9,272 nt of DNA, taken from an uncultured Ignavibacteria bacterium. Lineage in GTDB: Bacteria; Bacteroidota; Ignavibacteria; Ignavibacteriales; Ignavibacteriaceae. The stretch covers positions 1-9,272 of the forward strand of contig CALKUG010000529.1 of assembly GCA_937996765.1 (NCBI GenBank). The letters run 5' to 3'. Positions 1-7,322 of the stretch are shown piece by piece. Within the stretch, counting starts at the first letter, position 1, and the number at the start of each line of letters is the position of its first letter. The notes beneath the pieces were generated by a model. The model did no database searches. It was given only the letters and a program-made list of their open reading frames with translations, and was not told the DNA's origin. The translations under genes were made by a program, and so were the position numbers.

Positions 1-2
1 TG

Positions 3-1088
3 GCTGAGGCAGGTTACACTAAATTTGATGTAAACACGCCTTATCCCGTGCATGGCATGGATGATGCGATGAAATTAAAACCGAGTAAACTACCGCTTTT
101 TACATTAGCGTTTGGTTTAACAGGAATGGCAATCGCATTTTTTGGCATAGTCTATATGATGATTATAGATTATCCCCAAGTTATCGGCGGAAAGCCCATG
201 TTCTCTTTGCCTGCTTATGCTCCTGTAATGTTTGAAGTTACGGTTCTTTTGGCAACAACACTTTCAGTTGCCACTATGATTGCACTGTTTTTTAAGTTCC
301 CCGGAAATGCTCATCCGCTTCACGATACACCTTATATGGCTGCGGTTTCGCACGATAAATACGGTGTGGTTATAGAAGCAACCGACCCGTTGTTTGATGT
401 CGAAAAAGTAAAAGCTTTGTTTGCTCAACTTCACGGACATTCGGTAGGTGAGATTTATGAACCCGAAAAAGAGAACATCCCTACACTAACACCGCGTTTT
501 GTGATGCTTTTGGTAGGTGTTGCTATTGCAGTTTCAGGCGGAACCTATGTAACATTGAACAAAGCAATGTATTTACCTCCTTTTGATTGGATGTACAAAC
601 AGTTCAGAATGAATCCTCAATCTGAAACAACATTCTTTAAAGATGGAATGACCAACCGTATGCCTGTAGCAGGTACAGTAGCGCAAACCTATATTCCTTA
701 CGAATACATGGGAATGCCTATGCCGGCCACACCGCTCTCAAATCCTTTGATGGCAAATAAGCATACCATGGATTTGGGCAAGGCAAAGTATAATACTTAT
801 TGCTCACCTTGTCATGGTAACTTTGGAAACGGTGATTCTCGTTTAAGAGGTCAGTTCCCCAATCCACCAAGCTTGCACTCTGCAAAACTTACGCAGGAGT
901 GGAAGGATGGAAACATTTATCATGTAATCACAAACGGCCAAAATGTAATGCCTTCTTATGCCTCACAGATGTCTCGTGAAGAGCGTTGGGCAGTTGTAAC
1001 ATACATACGTGCATTACAAAGAGCGCAAAATGCAAGTCCTGAAGATATCGCAACAGCGAGAAAGGAGACAGCTAACAATGTCCGTTAG
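3..1088 (+). CDS. actD-actE: Fused ActD-ActE subunit of alternative complex III (DUF3341 + monoheme cytochrome c), 5' partial
   Basis: The reading frame is open to the left edge, so the GTG at 48 is an internal codon and not a start. The motif at 39-71 (PYPVHGMDDAM) is the conserved DUF3341 signature just before its first helix. Two membrane segments follow (about 90-173 and 216-290), with the DUF3341-typical DYPQVIGGKPMFSLPAY loop between them. A cytoplasmic stretch with the motif EATDPLFD comes next. Where a separate ActD would normally end, the frame continues through a third membrane segment (about 498-557) into an ActE-like region: the ETTFFKDGMTNRMPVAGTVA block at about 624-683, a heme c site CSPCH at 801-815 and a likely axial Met at 948-950 (GQNVMPSY). 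An even topology of two helices plus one puts the cytochrome in the periplasm, where it should receive electrons from ACIII. ActE is usually a separate, often lipid-anchored protein; here the third helix would be the anchor. The stop at 1086-1088 overlaps actF. Confidence 0.9.
   Translation, partial: AEAGYTKFDVNTPYPVHGMDDAMKLKPSKLPLFTLAFGLTGMAIAFFGIVYMMIIDYPQVIGGKPMFSLPAYAPVMFEVTVLLATTLSVATMIALFFKFPGNAHPLHDTPYMAAVSHDKYGVVIEATDPLFDVEKVKALFAQLHGHSVGEIYEPEKENIPTLTPRFVMLLVGVAIAVSGGTYVTLNKAMYLPPFDWMYKQFRMNPQSETTFFKDGMTNRMPVAGTVAQTYIPYEYMGMPMPATPLSNPLMANKHTMDLGKAKYNTYCSPCHGNFGNGDSRLRGQFPNPPSLHSAKLTQEWKDGNIYHVITNGQNVMPSYASQMSREERWAVVTYIRALQRAQNASPEDIATARKETANNVR
1061..1067 (+). promoter_or_regulatory. 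Ribosome binding site of actF
   Basis: AAAGGAG lies 10 nt before the ATG at 1078, inside the 3' end of the upstream gene. It fixes the actF start at 1078. The more upstream in-frame ATG at 1009 would add 23 charged residues that lie in the coding region of the actDE gene. Confidence 0.75.
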
Positions 1089-2265
1089 TACCGGTTATGT
1101 AAAAAAAGAATTACCAAGCAAAGTACTCAGCATAGGAATTGCGTTAACCGTAATAGGAGTATTACTGAGTGCCATATTTTGGGTAGCAGATTTCCACAGA
1201 GCAGTTCATAATTATATGTTAGTGTTCTTTTTCCTACTCACCATTGGCGGAGGCGCATTATTTATTGTTGCTCTCGAGTATATCGCCGGTGCAATTTGGA
1301 GTGTGCCACTTCGCAGAGTTATTGAATTTGTTGCAGGAGTAATACCCATAACATTTGTTTTGGCAATACCGCTTCTGTTTAATTTGCCTGTTTTATTTGA
1401 GTGGATGGATCCTAAAATTGTTGCAAATGATCATCTTGTACACCACAAAGCAGGGTATCTTAATGAGCAGTTCTTCCTTATAAGATTTGGAGTGACTTTT
1501 GCTCTCTGGACTCTCTTTTATTTCTTGTTTACCAGAAGATCATTAAAACAAGATGAAACCAAAGATCAGGGAATTACCACTCGTAACATCAAGTTGGCAG
1601 CCGTGTTTATCCCGATTTTTGCAATATCACTTTCACTCAGCGGTATTGATTGGTTAATGACCATAGAACCCCATTGGTTTTCGACCATCTTTGGTGTGTA
1701 TATTTTTTCAGGTTCAATGGTAGGTGCGTTAGCAGTTATTGCTTTTGCAGTTGTTAAGTTGAACGAAAACGGATATTTACATACCGGTATGGTGCAGGAT
1801 CATTACTACAGTGTTGGTGCCTTACTTTTTGCCTTTGTTGCCTTTTGGGCTTACATAGCATTAAGCCAATTTTTATTGATTTGGTACGCAAATCTTCCTG
1901 AAACAACCTTTTGGTACATATATCGTTCAAAAGGAGCTTGGTTCGGAATTTCGATGCTCTTTATTGTTGTGCATTTTATAGTTCCGTTTGCATTGTTATT
2001 GCCAAAGAAAAACAAAATGAATCCTAAGATTCTAAAGTTTGTATCCGTGTGGGTGTTTTTCGCTCACATGTTTGATATCTATTGGTTGTATATGCCTTCG
2101 TTTACAAAACAATATGGCTTTGCGTGGACATCACTATTAGAGATAGCTGCCCCCATATTGGCTACAGGTATTTTGATAATCGCATTTTATTTTAGTGCTA
2201 AAAACAAAAACAAAGTTGCCGTGGGCGATCCCAAGCTTGAACGCGGCTTAAACTTTAGATTATAA
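1078..2265 (+). CDS. actF: ActF, NrfD-like integral membrane subunit of alternative complex III
   Basis: This 395-residue polytopic protein has roughly ten hydrophobic segments and is a full-length match in character to ActF, the second NrfD/PsrC-like subunit of ACIII (often annotated as quinol:cytochrome c oxidoreductase quinone-binding subunit 2). Family-typical blocks are GIDWLMTIEPHWFSTIFGVY at residues 189-208 and FAFVAFWAYIALSQFLLIWY at 251-270, followed by ANLPETTFWYI. The first segment is at about 16-37 and the last at about 352-373, with a basic cytoplasmic-looking tail. By family knowledge, ActF packs beside ActC in the membrane core and has been proposed to take part in proton translocation; ActC is thought to hold the main quinol site. 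Its 5' end overlaps the actDE gene by 11 nt, which suggests translational coupling. The order D-E-F matches canonical ACIII clusters. No key loss is apparent. Confidence 0.93.
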   Translation: MSVSTGYVKKELPSKVLSIGIALTVIGVLLSAIFWVADFHRAVHNYMLVFFFLLTIGGGALFIVALEYIAGAIWSVPLRRVIEFVAGVIPITFVLAIPLLFNLPVLFEWMDPKIVANDHLVHHKAGYLNEQFFLIRFGVTFALWTLFYFLFTRRSLKQDETKDQGITTRNIKLAAVFIPIFAISLSLSGIDWLMTIEPHWFSTIFGVYIFSGSMVGALAVIAFAVVKLNENGYLHTGMVQDHYYSVGALLFAFVAFWAYIALSQFLLIWYANLPETTFWYIYRSKGAWFGISMLFIVVHFIVPFALLLPKKNKMNPKILKFVSVWVFFAHMFDIYWLYMPSFTKQYGFAWTSLLEIAAPILATGILIIAFYFSAKNKNKVAVGDPKLERGLNFRL

Positions 2266-2282
2266 TTTTGGAAAACGACACT

Positions 2283-3221
2283 ATGAATCAGGTTAATCCC
2301 GAAAAAAAGAAATTCTCGTTTGATGAATTGTTGAAGAACCCCATTGCATTTATTGCTCCAACCTATCCTTATGTTGTAGCAGTACTTGTTGTTTTGGGAA
2401 TGTATTACATCTACAATTTGAACTCTTCGTTCATCAATAAAACTCTTATACCCATCTATCCCGATTCACTCGCAGGTGTGGATTTGCCGATAAAAGACCC
2501 TATGGTTTCGCAGGCATTAGACATTACCATGATATCTCAGGCGAGTCAAGAACAGTTAGATGCAGGTAAAAAGATATTTGCTACCACTTGTGCTACTTGT
2601 CATGGTGATGCAGGTAAAGGCGATGGTCCCGGTGGAGTTGCTTTAAACCCCAAACCACGTAACTTTTCAGTTGCCGAAGGATGGAAAAACGGAGCCACTG
2701 TTTCAGGTATCTACGAAACACTGCAAAAAGGTATTGCAGGTGGTGGAATGGTTGCATACGATGCTATTCCCGCACAGGATAGAGTTGCGCTTGCTCATTA
2801 TGTTCGCACATTTTTAGCTAATCCCCCTATTGATACCGATGCAGAAATTGCAACTTTGGATCAGACATATCAATTAACAAAAGGCACACAACAACCCGGA
2901 CAAATTCCCGTAGCAAGTGCAGTTAATCTGATAATCACCGAAAAGAAACCGTTGATTGAAAAAGCCAATACCATTGTAACCCGTATCGAAGAGCTTTCGA
3001 AAACAGATGCAGTTGCAAAATTGTTTTCAAAAGTAACTGTAAACAAAAACAGGGCAGTTACTACGTTGCTTAATTCATCAGCTTGGCAAAGTAATCAAAG
3101 TGATTTTGTGGCAATTATTGATAACGATTTGATTCAAAACGGCTTTAGTGCTAAAGTGTATTCGTTAAGCAGTGCTGAGCTTTCTGAGCTCTATAACTTC
3201 TTAAAAGTTCAAGTACAATAA
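2283..3221 (+). CDS. Membrane-anchored monoheme cytochrome c with C-terminal extension
   Basis: I chose the ATG at 2283, which has GGAAAA 7 nt upstream and gives 312 residues. A TTG at 2268 would add only five residues and has no ribosome site. One N-terminal membrane segment (residues about 29-47) anchors the protein. The linker then leads to a class I cytochrome c fold: heme motif CATCH at residues 103-107 (nt 2589-2603), the GDGPGG loop after it, and a probable axial Met at 156 in GGGMVAYD, before the terminal helix ALAHYVRTF. Residues about 180-312 form a further region with no CxxCH and no membrane helix, which I do not recognise. Its position between actF and sco suggests an electron carrier between ACIII and the oxidase, particularly as subunit II lacks a fused cytochrome domain; that role is inference. 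It is not ActE, because an ActE domain already exists upstream. Confidence 0.85.
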   Translation: MNQVNPEKKKFSFDELLKNPIAFIAPTYPYVVAVLVVLGMYYIYNLNSSFINKTLIPIYPDSLAGVDLPIKDPMVSQALDITMISQASQEQLDAGKKIFATTCATCHGDAGKGDGPGGVALNPKPRNFSVAEGWKNGATVSGIYETLQKGIAGGGMVAYDAIPAQDRVALAHYVRTFLANPPIDTDAEIATLDQTYQLTKGTQQPGQIPVASAVNLIITEKKPLIEKANTIVTRIEELSKTDAVAKLFSKVTVNKNRAVTTLLNSSAWQSNQSDFVAIIDNDLIQNGFSAKVYSLSSAELSELYNFLKVQVQ

Positions 3222-4033
3222 TGACATTATCTTTTATGCGTATATCTCAATTATTTGCCTTTTTGTTATTGCTATCGGCAGTTACCATGGCAAATACTTA
3301 CGATGATTCCGGAGCAGGAATAGACGAACAGTTGGGTAAAAACATCCCGCTGGATCTGGTGTTCACTAATTCCGACGGACAGAGAGTAGCATTAAAAGAT
3401 ATAGTTAAAAAGCCAACGATTCTGTTTTTTGTGTATTATAACTGTCCCTCAATTTGTAATCCGCTTATTGCCGAAGTAGCTTCGGTGATACAGCGCGTTG
3501 ATTTGCGTCCCGTTGAAGATTATGAAATTATCACTATATCTATAGATCATAATGAAACGTATGAATTAGCAGCACGCAGAAAAGAAGAATACTTGTTTTC
3601 GATTGCCGGTAACTTTCCTCCAAAAGGATGGTATTTTATGACAGGCGATAGTGTAACCATTGCAAAAGCCACATCGGCAGCCGGCTTTAGGTTTACACGT
3701 GTAGGCGACCAAATAGTACACCCGGGCGCTTTGATGTTTTTGAGTCCCGAAGGAAAAATATCGCGTTATTTGTTTATCGGAAGCATAGGTGTAAAACCCG
3801 GTAAAGCAGGTAATTTTTTACCGTTTGATATTAAAATGGCATTATTTGATGCAGGTGAAGGTAAAATTACCCCAACTGTAGCAAAAGTTTTGCAAATGTG
3901 TTTTACCTACGACCCCGAGGCAGGGCAGTACGCCCTTAATTTTACACGTATCTCAGGGATATTAATAGTTCTTCTCGTAGGAATTTTTGTAATAGTATTT
4001 ATAGTTAAGCCAAAGAAAAAAAGTTTAGCATAA
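3221..4033 (+). CDS. sco: SCO1/SenC family copper chaperone for cytochrome c oxidase
   Basis: This 270-residue protein has a signal peptide (hydrophobic core at residues about 10-23, with likely cleavage near TMA/NTY). A thioredoxin-like SCO domain follows, with the copper-binding cysteines C75 and C79 in NCPSICNPL and the third ligand H167 in VHPGAL. The family-typical block MCFTYDPEAG lies at 226-235. A C-terminal membrane segment (about 244-262) ends in a basic tail, KPKKK, so the domain should face the periplasm and be held by a C-terminal anchor. By family knowledge, SCO proteins deliver or reduce copper for the CuA site of oxidase subunit II, encoded downstream here. The ATG at 3221 overlaps the previous stop in TAATG, which indicates translational coupling. 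A second ATG at 3236 would still keep the signal peptide and cannot be excluded. Confidence 0.93.
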   Translation: MTLSFMRISQLFAFLLLLSAVTMANTYDDSGAGIDEQLGKNIPLDLVFTNSDGQRVALKDIVKKPTILFFVYYNCPSICNPLIAEVASVIQRVDLRPVEDYEIITISIDHNETYELAARRKEEYLFSIAGNFPPKGWYFMTGDSVTIAKATSAAGFRFTRVGDQIVHPGALMFLSPEGKISRYLFIGSIGVKPGKAGNFLPFDIKMALFDAGEGKITPTVAKVLQMCFTYDPEAGQYALNFTRISGILIVLLVGIFVIVFIVKPKKKSLA

Positions 4034-4061
4034 AAGTTTTTAAAGTCAAGGTCAGGAGAAT

Positions 4062-5711
4062 ATGTCAAATTCTACTTTCAATTCAGCAACAGATGTAAGC
4101 TATCTTGAGTATCAAGGAAAGCACAAAGGGTTAGCCGGTTGGTTACTCTCTGTTGACCATAAAAGAATAGCACTACTGTATCTTTTTAGTGTGCTCAGTT
4201 TCTTTTTGGTTGGTTTAACATTTGGATTTTTGATGCGTTTGGAGCTCATTGCCCCCGGGCGCACCATAATGGACCCGCAAACATATAATTCGTTTTTTAC
4301 CCTGCATGGAATTATTATGATATTCCTGTTTGTGGTACCGGGACTTCCAGCAATCTTTGGTAACTTCTTTTTACCATTGGTGTTAGGAGCTCCTGACGTT
4401 GCGTTCCCACGTCTGAATTTACTTTCGTGGTACCTTTATATCATTGGCGGAGCCGTTGCGTTGATTTCGGTATTTTTACCCGGCGGACCCGTTGATACAG
4501 GATGGACGTTTTACGTACCCTATAGTGTGCGAACCAATACCAACGTTATACCTGCTATGGTTGGTGCGTTTATCTTAGGGTTCTCTTCTATAGTAACCGG
4601 ACTTAACTTTGTTGTAACCATTCACAGAATGCGTGCAAAAGGGATGACCTTTTTCAGGATGCCATTGTTCTCATGGTCGTTATATGCAACATCATGGATT
4701 CAAGTTTTGGCAACACCCATCATAGGCATCACATTAATAATGGTGATATTTGAGAGAGTTTTCAAAGTAGGGATTTTTGACCCCACGCTCGGCGGTGACC
4801 CCGTTCTTTATCAGCATTTGTTTTGGATATACTCGCACCCAGCGGTATATATCATGATTCTTCCTGCAATGGGTGTTATTTCTGAGATTATACCTGTATT
4901 TTCAAGAAAAACGATATTTGGTTACAAATTTATCGCGTTTTCAAGTTTAGGTATTGCATTTTTTGGCTCATTAGTTTGGGCGCATCACATGTTCACCTCC
5001 GGAATGAGCACTACAGCATCAATTATATTCTCGTTGCTTACCTTTTTAGTTGCTATACCTTCAGCGGTAAAAGTGTTCAACTGGGTAGCCACATTGTATA
5101 AAGGTTCTATTTCACTTGAACCACCAATGCTTTACGCATTAGCATTTATCTTCTTGTTCTCGATTGGTGGATTTACCGGACTAATTCAAGGTGCACTTTC
5201 CGTGGATTTACACATTCACGATACCTCGTTTATCGTTGCCCATTTCCATTATGTAATGTTTGGCGGAACAGGTTTCGGAATATTCGCAGGTTTACACTAT
5301 TGGTTCCCAAAAATGTTTGGCAGAAAGTATAATCTCAAAGTAGCAACCGGTGCATTTTGGGCATTGTTTGTAGGATTTAATCTTCTCTACTTCCCAATGT
5401 TTATCATGGGATGGTTGGGAATGCCAAGAAGATATTACGATTATTTGCCTGAGTTTACCATTTATCACCAGATATCTACTTATGGTTCATGGATATTGGT
5501 TACCGCAGTATTGGTAATGTTTGGTAATTTCCTTTCGGCAATACGCAAAGGCGAAAAAACCTCAGAGCCCAATACCTGGGGTGGAACAACACTTGAGTGG
5601 GAAACAACTACTCCGCCACCACTCCTTAACTTTAAAGAAGCTCCTGTTGTAACCGGCGAACCCTACCATTATGGTGATGCCGCTGAATCAGCAGGGAAGG
5701 AGGCAAAATAA
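4062..5711 (+). CDS. coxA: Cytochrome c oxidase subunit I (A2-type heme-copper oxidase)
   Basis: This 549-residue, twelve-helix catalytic subunit reduces O2 at a heme a3-CuB centre and pumps protons. Visible ligands are H82 (heme a, in TLHGI), H259 with the cross-linked Y263 (CuB, in YSHPAVY), H308 and H309 (CuB, in WAHHMF), and H394 (heme a3) and H396 (heme a) in VAHFHY; H386/D387 are the Mg-site pair. Helix VI reads YSHPAVY instead of HPEVY, so the D-channel glutamate is missing and the Tyr-Ser pair characteristic of subfamily A2 is present. Other pathway residues are kept: N101, D112 and N119 match the D-channel entry, and S334 and K337 match the K-channel. AGGAG at 4054-4058 is only 3 nt from the ATG, and AAGG at 4048-4051 is at 10 nt; an in-frame stop at 4041 leaves no other plausible start. 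Confidence 0.97.
   Translation: MSNSTFNSATDVSYLEYQGKHKGLAGWLLSVDHKRIALLYLFSVLSFFLVGLTFGFLMRLELIAPGRTIMDPQTYNSFFTLHGIIMIFLFVVPGLPAIFGNFFLPLVLGAPDVAFPRLNLLSWYLYIIGGAVALISVFLPGGPVDTGWTFYVPYSVRTNTNVIPAMVGAFILGFSSIVTGLNFVVTIHRMRAKGMTFFRMPLFSWSLYATSWIQVLATPIIGITLIMVIFERVFKVGIFDPTLGGDPVLYQHLFWIYSHPAVYIMILPAMGVISEIIPVFSRKTIFGYKFIAFSSLGIAFFGSLVWAHHMFTSGMSTTASIIFSLLTFLVAIPSAVKVFNWVATLYKGSISLEPPMLYALAFIFLFSIGGFTGLIQGALSVDLHIHDTSFIVAHFHYVMFGGTGFGIFAGLHYWFPKMFGRKYNLKVATGAFWALFVGFNLLYFPMFIMGWLGMPRRYYDYLPEFTIYHQISTYGSWILVTAVLVMFGNFLSAIRKGEKTSEPNTWGGTTLEWETTTPPPLLNFKEAPVVTGEPYHYGDAAESAGKEAK
5697..5703 (+). promoter_or_regulatory. Ribosome binding site of coxC, deciding a TTG start
   Basis: AAGGAGG, a near-perfect Shine-Dalgarno core, sits inside the last codons of coxA and 10 nt before the TTG at 5714. 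The first in-frame ATG (5747) is over 40 nt away, so the TTG is the better start. Confidence 0.75.
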
Positions 5712-5713
5712 CA

Positions 5714-6340
5714 TTGAGTACAAGTGCAGAACACGTAGAAGGCCACATGGAGCATAGAGATGATGTTGCTTCCCGTATGGGAGTGTGGTTATTCCTTTTT
5801 ACAGAATTGCTTCTGTTTGGAGGTATGTTTTTAGTATTCGCCGTTTACAAATACATTCATTACGATGAATTTCATTTGGCGGCTAAAGAACTGAACTCAT
5901 CAATTGGTGCGCTTAACACCATCATTTTGTTAACAAGTTCGCTCACAATTGCTCTTTCTATTACTGCTTTACAGCAGGGTAAAAAGATGCTTTCGATATA
6001 CTTGCAAGTGTTAACCATAGTATTTGCTTTTGGTTTTATGATAAACAAGTATGTTGAGTGGTCCAGTAAAATATCGCATGGTATTTACCCGGGTTCCGAG
6101 GAATTACTTGCCAAAACATCAGGCGAAATACTCTTTTTTGGTTTGTATTATGTAATGACAGGTCTTCATGCATTACACGTAATAATAGGCGTGATATTGA
6201 TTGCCTTTATGACGTACGGTACCATAAAAAACACAATTAACTCCGATAAATATGTTCGACTTGAAGCCGCCGGGTTATACTGGCACTTGGTTGACGTTAT
6301 CTGGATATTCCTTTTCCCATTATTTTATTTGATAGCATAA
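5714..6340 (+). CDS. coxC: Cytochrome c oxidase subunit III
   Basis: This 208-residue protein belongs to the short five-helix form of heme-copper oxidase subunit III, which lacks the first two helices of the mitochondrial-type seven-helix version. Typical blocks are RMGVWLFLFTELLLFGGMF at residues 21-39, FFGLYYVMTGLHALHVIIG near 141-159, and the terminal YWHLVDVIWIFLFPLFYL. Subunit III binds subunit I in the membrane, has no metal, and by family knowledge stabilises proton uptake by the D-channel. The chosen TTG start is supported by a strong ribosome site; starting at the ATG at 5747 would remove 11 soluble, His-containing residues but no helix. It begins 2 nt after the coxA stop. Confidence 0.95.
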   Translation: MSTSAEHVEGHMEHRDDVASRMGVWLFLFTELLLFGGMFLVFAVYKYIHYDEFHLAAKELNSSIGALNTIILLTSSLTIALSITALQQGKKMLSIYLQVLTIVFAFGFMINKYVEWSSKISHGIYPGSEELLAKTSGEILFFGLYYVMTGLHALHVIIGVILIAFMTYGTIKNTINSDKYVRLEAAGLYWHLVDVIWIFLFPLFYLIA

Positions 6341-6345
6341 AGGAG
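6341..6345 (+). promoter_or_regulatory. Ribosome binding site of coxD
   Basis: AGGAG follows directly on the coxC stop codon (TAAAGGAG) with 8 nt to the ATG at 6354. It supports the start of this small gene. Confidence 0.7.
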
Positions 6346-6353
6346 CGCTGAAT

Positions 6354-6653
6354 ATGTCCGATCATCATTCACCCGAAGAACATAGTCATCACCCCTCTTA
6401 CGGTACCTATATCGTAATATGGTTGGCGCTACTTGGGCTAACCGCTTTAACGGTGGCAGTTGCAGGTATTTCATTCGGGAACTTGGCTGTATTTGTTGCG
6501 TTAATTGTTGCAACCATTAAATCGTATTTAGTGGTAACAATTTTTATGCACATTAAAATAGAGAGCAAGGTATTCACCTATTTTATATTTGCAGCTCTGT
6601 TTTTCTTTGTTGTTTCATTGATTCTCTTATTTGCAGATTACCGATATTTATAA
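6354..6653 (+). CDS. coxD: Cytochrome c oxidase subunit IV family protein
   Basis: This 99-residue protein has a His-rich soluble N-terminus (His at 4, 5, 10, 12 and 13) and then three hydrophobic segments at about 19-41, 45-68 and 73-95. The block VATIKSYLVVTIFMHIKIES at residues 52-71 is typical of the prokaryotic oxidase subunit IV (CoxD/COX4_pro) family. By family knowledge it is a small accessory subunit without a redox centre that helps assemble or stabilise the oxidase. Its position after coxC is the usual one. The His-rich tail is common in homologues, and its role is unknown. Confidence 0.9.
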   Translation: MSDHHSPEEHSHHPSYGTYIVIWLALLGLTALTVAVAGISFGNLAVFVALIVATIKSYLVVTIFMHIKIESKVFTYFIFAALFFFVVSLILLFADYRYL

Positions 6654-6657
6654 CACT

Positions 6658-6662
6658 AAGGA
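6658..6662 (+). promoter_or_regulatory. Ribosome binding site of coxB
   Basis: AAGGA lies 6 nt before the ATG at 6669. The TTG at 6663, two codons earlier, directly abuts this site and is therefore unlikely to be the start. Confidence 0.6.
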
Positions 6663-6668
6663 TTGTTA

Positions 6669-7322
6669 ATGTTTAGCGAAACTACCTACGTACAACAGGT
6701 TGATAATGCGATGATTTTTATCACAGCGGTTTCCGCGGTGTTATTAATCGTTATTACAGCCCTTATGATTTATTTTGTTATCCGCTACAATAGGAAACGA
6801 CATCCGATAGCAGTTCAAATTGAAGGTAATACTAAACTTGAAATTGCTTGGACTGTTATTCCGATAATCATTGTAATGGTGATGTTTTGGTATGGTTACA
6901 TTGGTTATGATACCATTATGAATCCTCCTGCCGATGCATATAAAATTCAAGTAACCGGCAAAATGTGGGTATGGGAGTTTAACTATCCCAACGGTATTAA
7001 GTCGGATACTCTTTTTGTCCCTTACGGAAAACCGATTCAGTGCGATTTAAAATCTTTGGATGTTAACCATAGCTTTTATATTCCTGCTCTCCGTTTCAAA
7101 AAAGACGTTATGGCAAACAGACCTACAAAAGTATGGTTTCAACCCGAAAAAGTTGGCTCATACGATATAGCTTGTGCTGAGTATTGCGGATTAAACCACT
7201 GGAATATGTACACCAAGCTTGTGGTAATGCCCCAAGCAGATTACGATAAATGGTATGCAGCAGAGTTGGAGTTACAAAAACCAACTGTGGCAACAACAGC
7301 AACTGCGGAACCGACAAAATAA
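6669..7322 (+). CDS. coxB: Cytochrome c oxidase subunit II (CuA subunit)
   Basis: This 217-residue subunit accepts electrons from a c-type cytochrome at its binuclear CuA centre. Two membrane helices (about 15-38 and 60-79) form the usual hairpin, followed by a periplasmic cupredoxin domain. The GKMWVWEFNYPNG block at 97-109 holds the aromatic electron-entry region. CuA ligands are all present: H134 (DVNHSFYIPALRF), C169, E171, C173, H177 and M180 (CAEYCGLNHWNM). The protein ends soon after the domain with a Thr/Ala-rich tail, so no cytochrome c domain is fused and the oxidase is of aa3, not caa3, composition as encoded. There is no lipobox or obvious cleavable signal; the N-terminus is short. 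The gene lies after coxD, whereas coxB usually precedes coxA. Confidence 0.96.
   Translation: MFSETTYVQQVDNAMIFITAVSAVLLIVITALMIYFVIRYNRKRHPIAVQIEGNTKLEIAWTVIPIIIVMVMFWYGYIGYDTIMNPPADAYKIQVTGKMWVWEFNYPNGIKSDTLFVPYGKPIQCDLKSLDVNHSFYIPALRFKKDVMANRPTKVWFQPEKVGSYDIACAEYCGLNHWNMYTKLVVMPQADYDKWYAAELELQKPTVATTATAEPTK

Noticed and set aside
48..50. GTG as the start of the first gene
   Set aside because: The frame is open to the left edge, and the codons before it encode the conserved DUF3341 stretch leading into PYPVHG, so the GTG is the internal valine of that motif.
1009..1077. Longer N-terminus for ActF from the ATG at 1009
   Set aside because: The added 23 residues are a charged out-of-frame reading of the actDE 3' end, and a clear ribosome site points to the ATG at 1078.
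4034..4061. Possible terminator or promoter between sco and coxA
   Set aside because: The 28-nt gap is A/T-rich but has no stem-loop and mainly holds the coxA ribosome site.
6325..6513. Minus-strand frame across the coxC/coxD junction
   Set aside because: It lies opposite two well-supported oxidase genes, has no ribosome site or recognisable domain, and reads like an antisense shadow.
6744..6950. Minus-strand frame within coxB
   Set aside because: It is fully antisense to the conserved membrane hairpin of subunit II, with no independent support.
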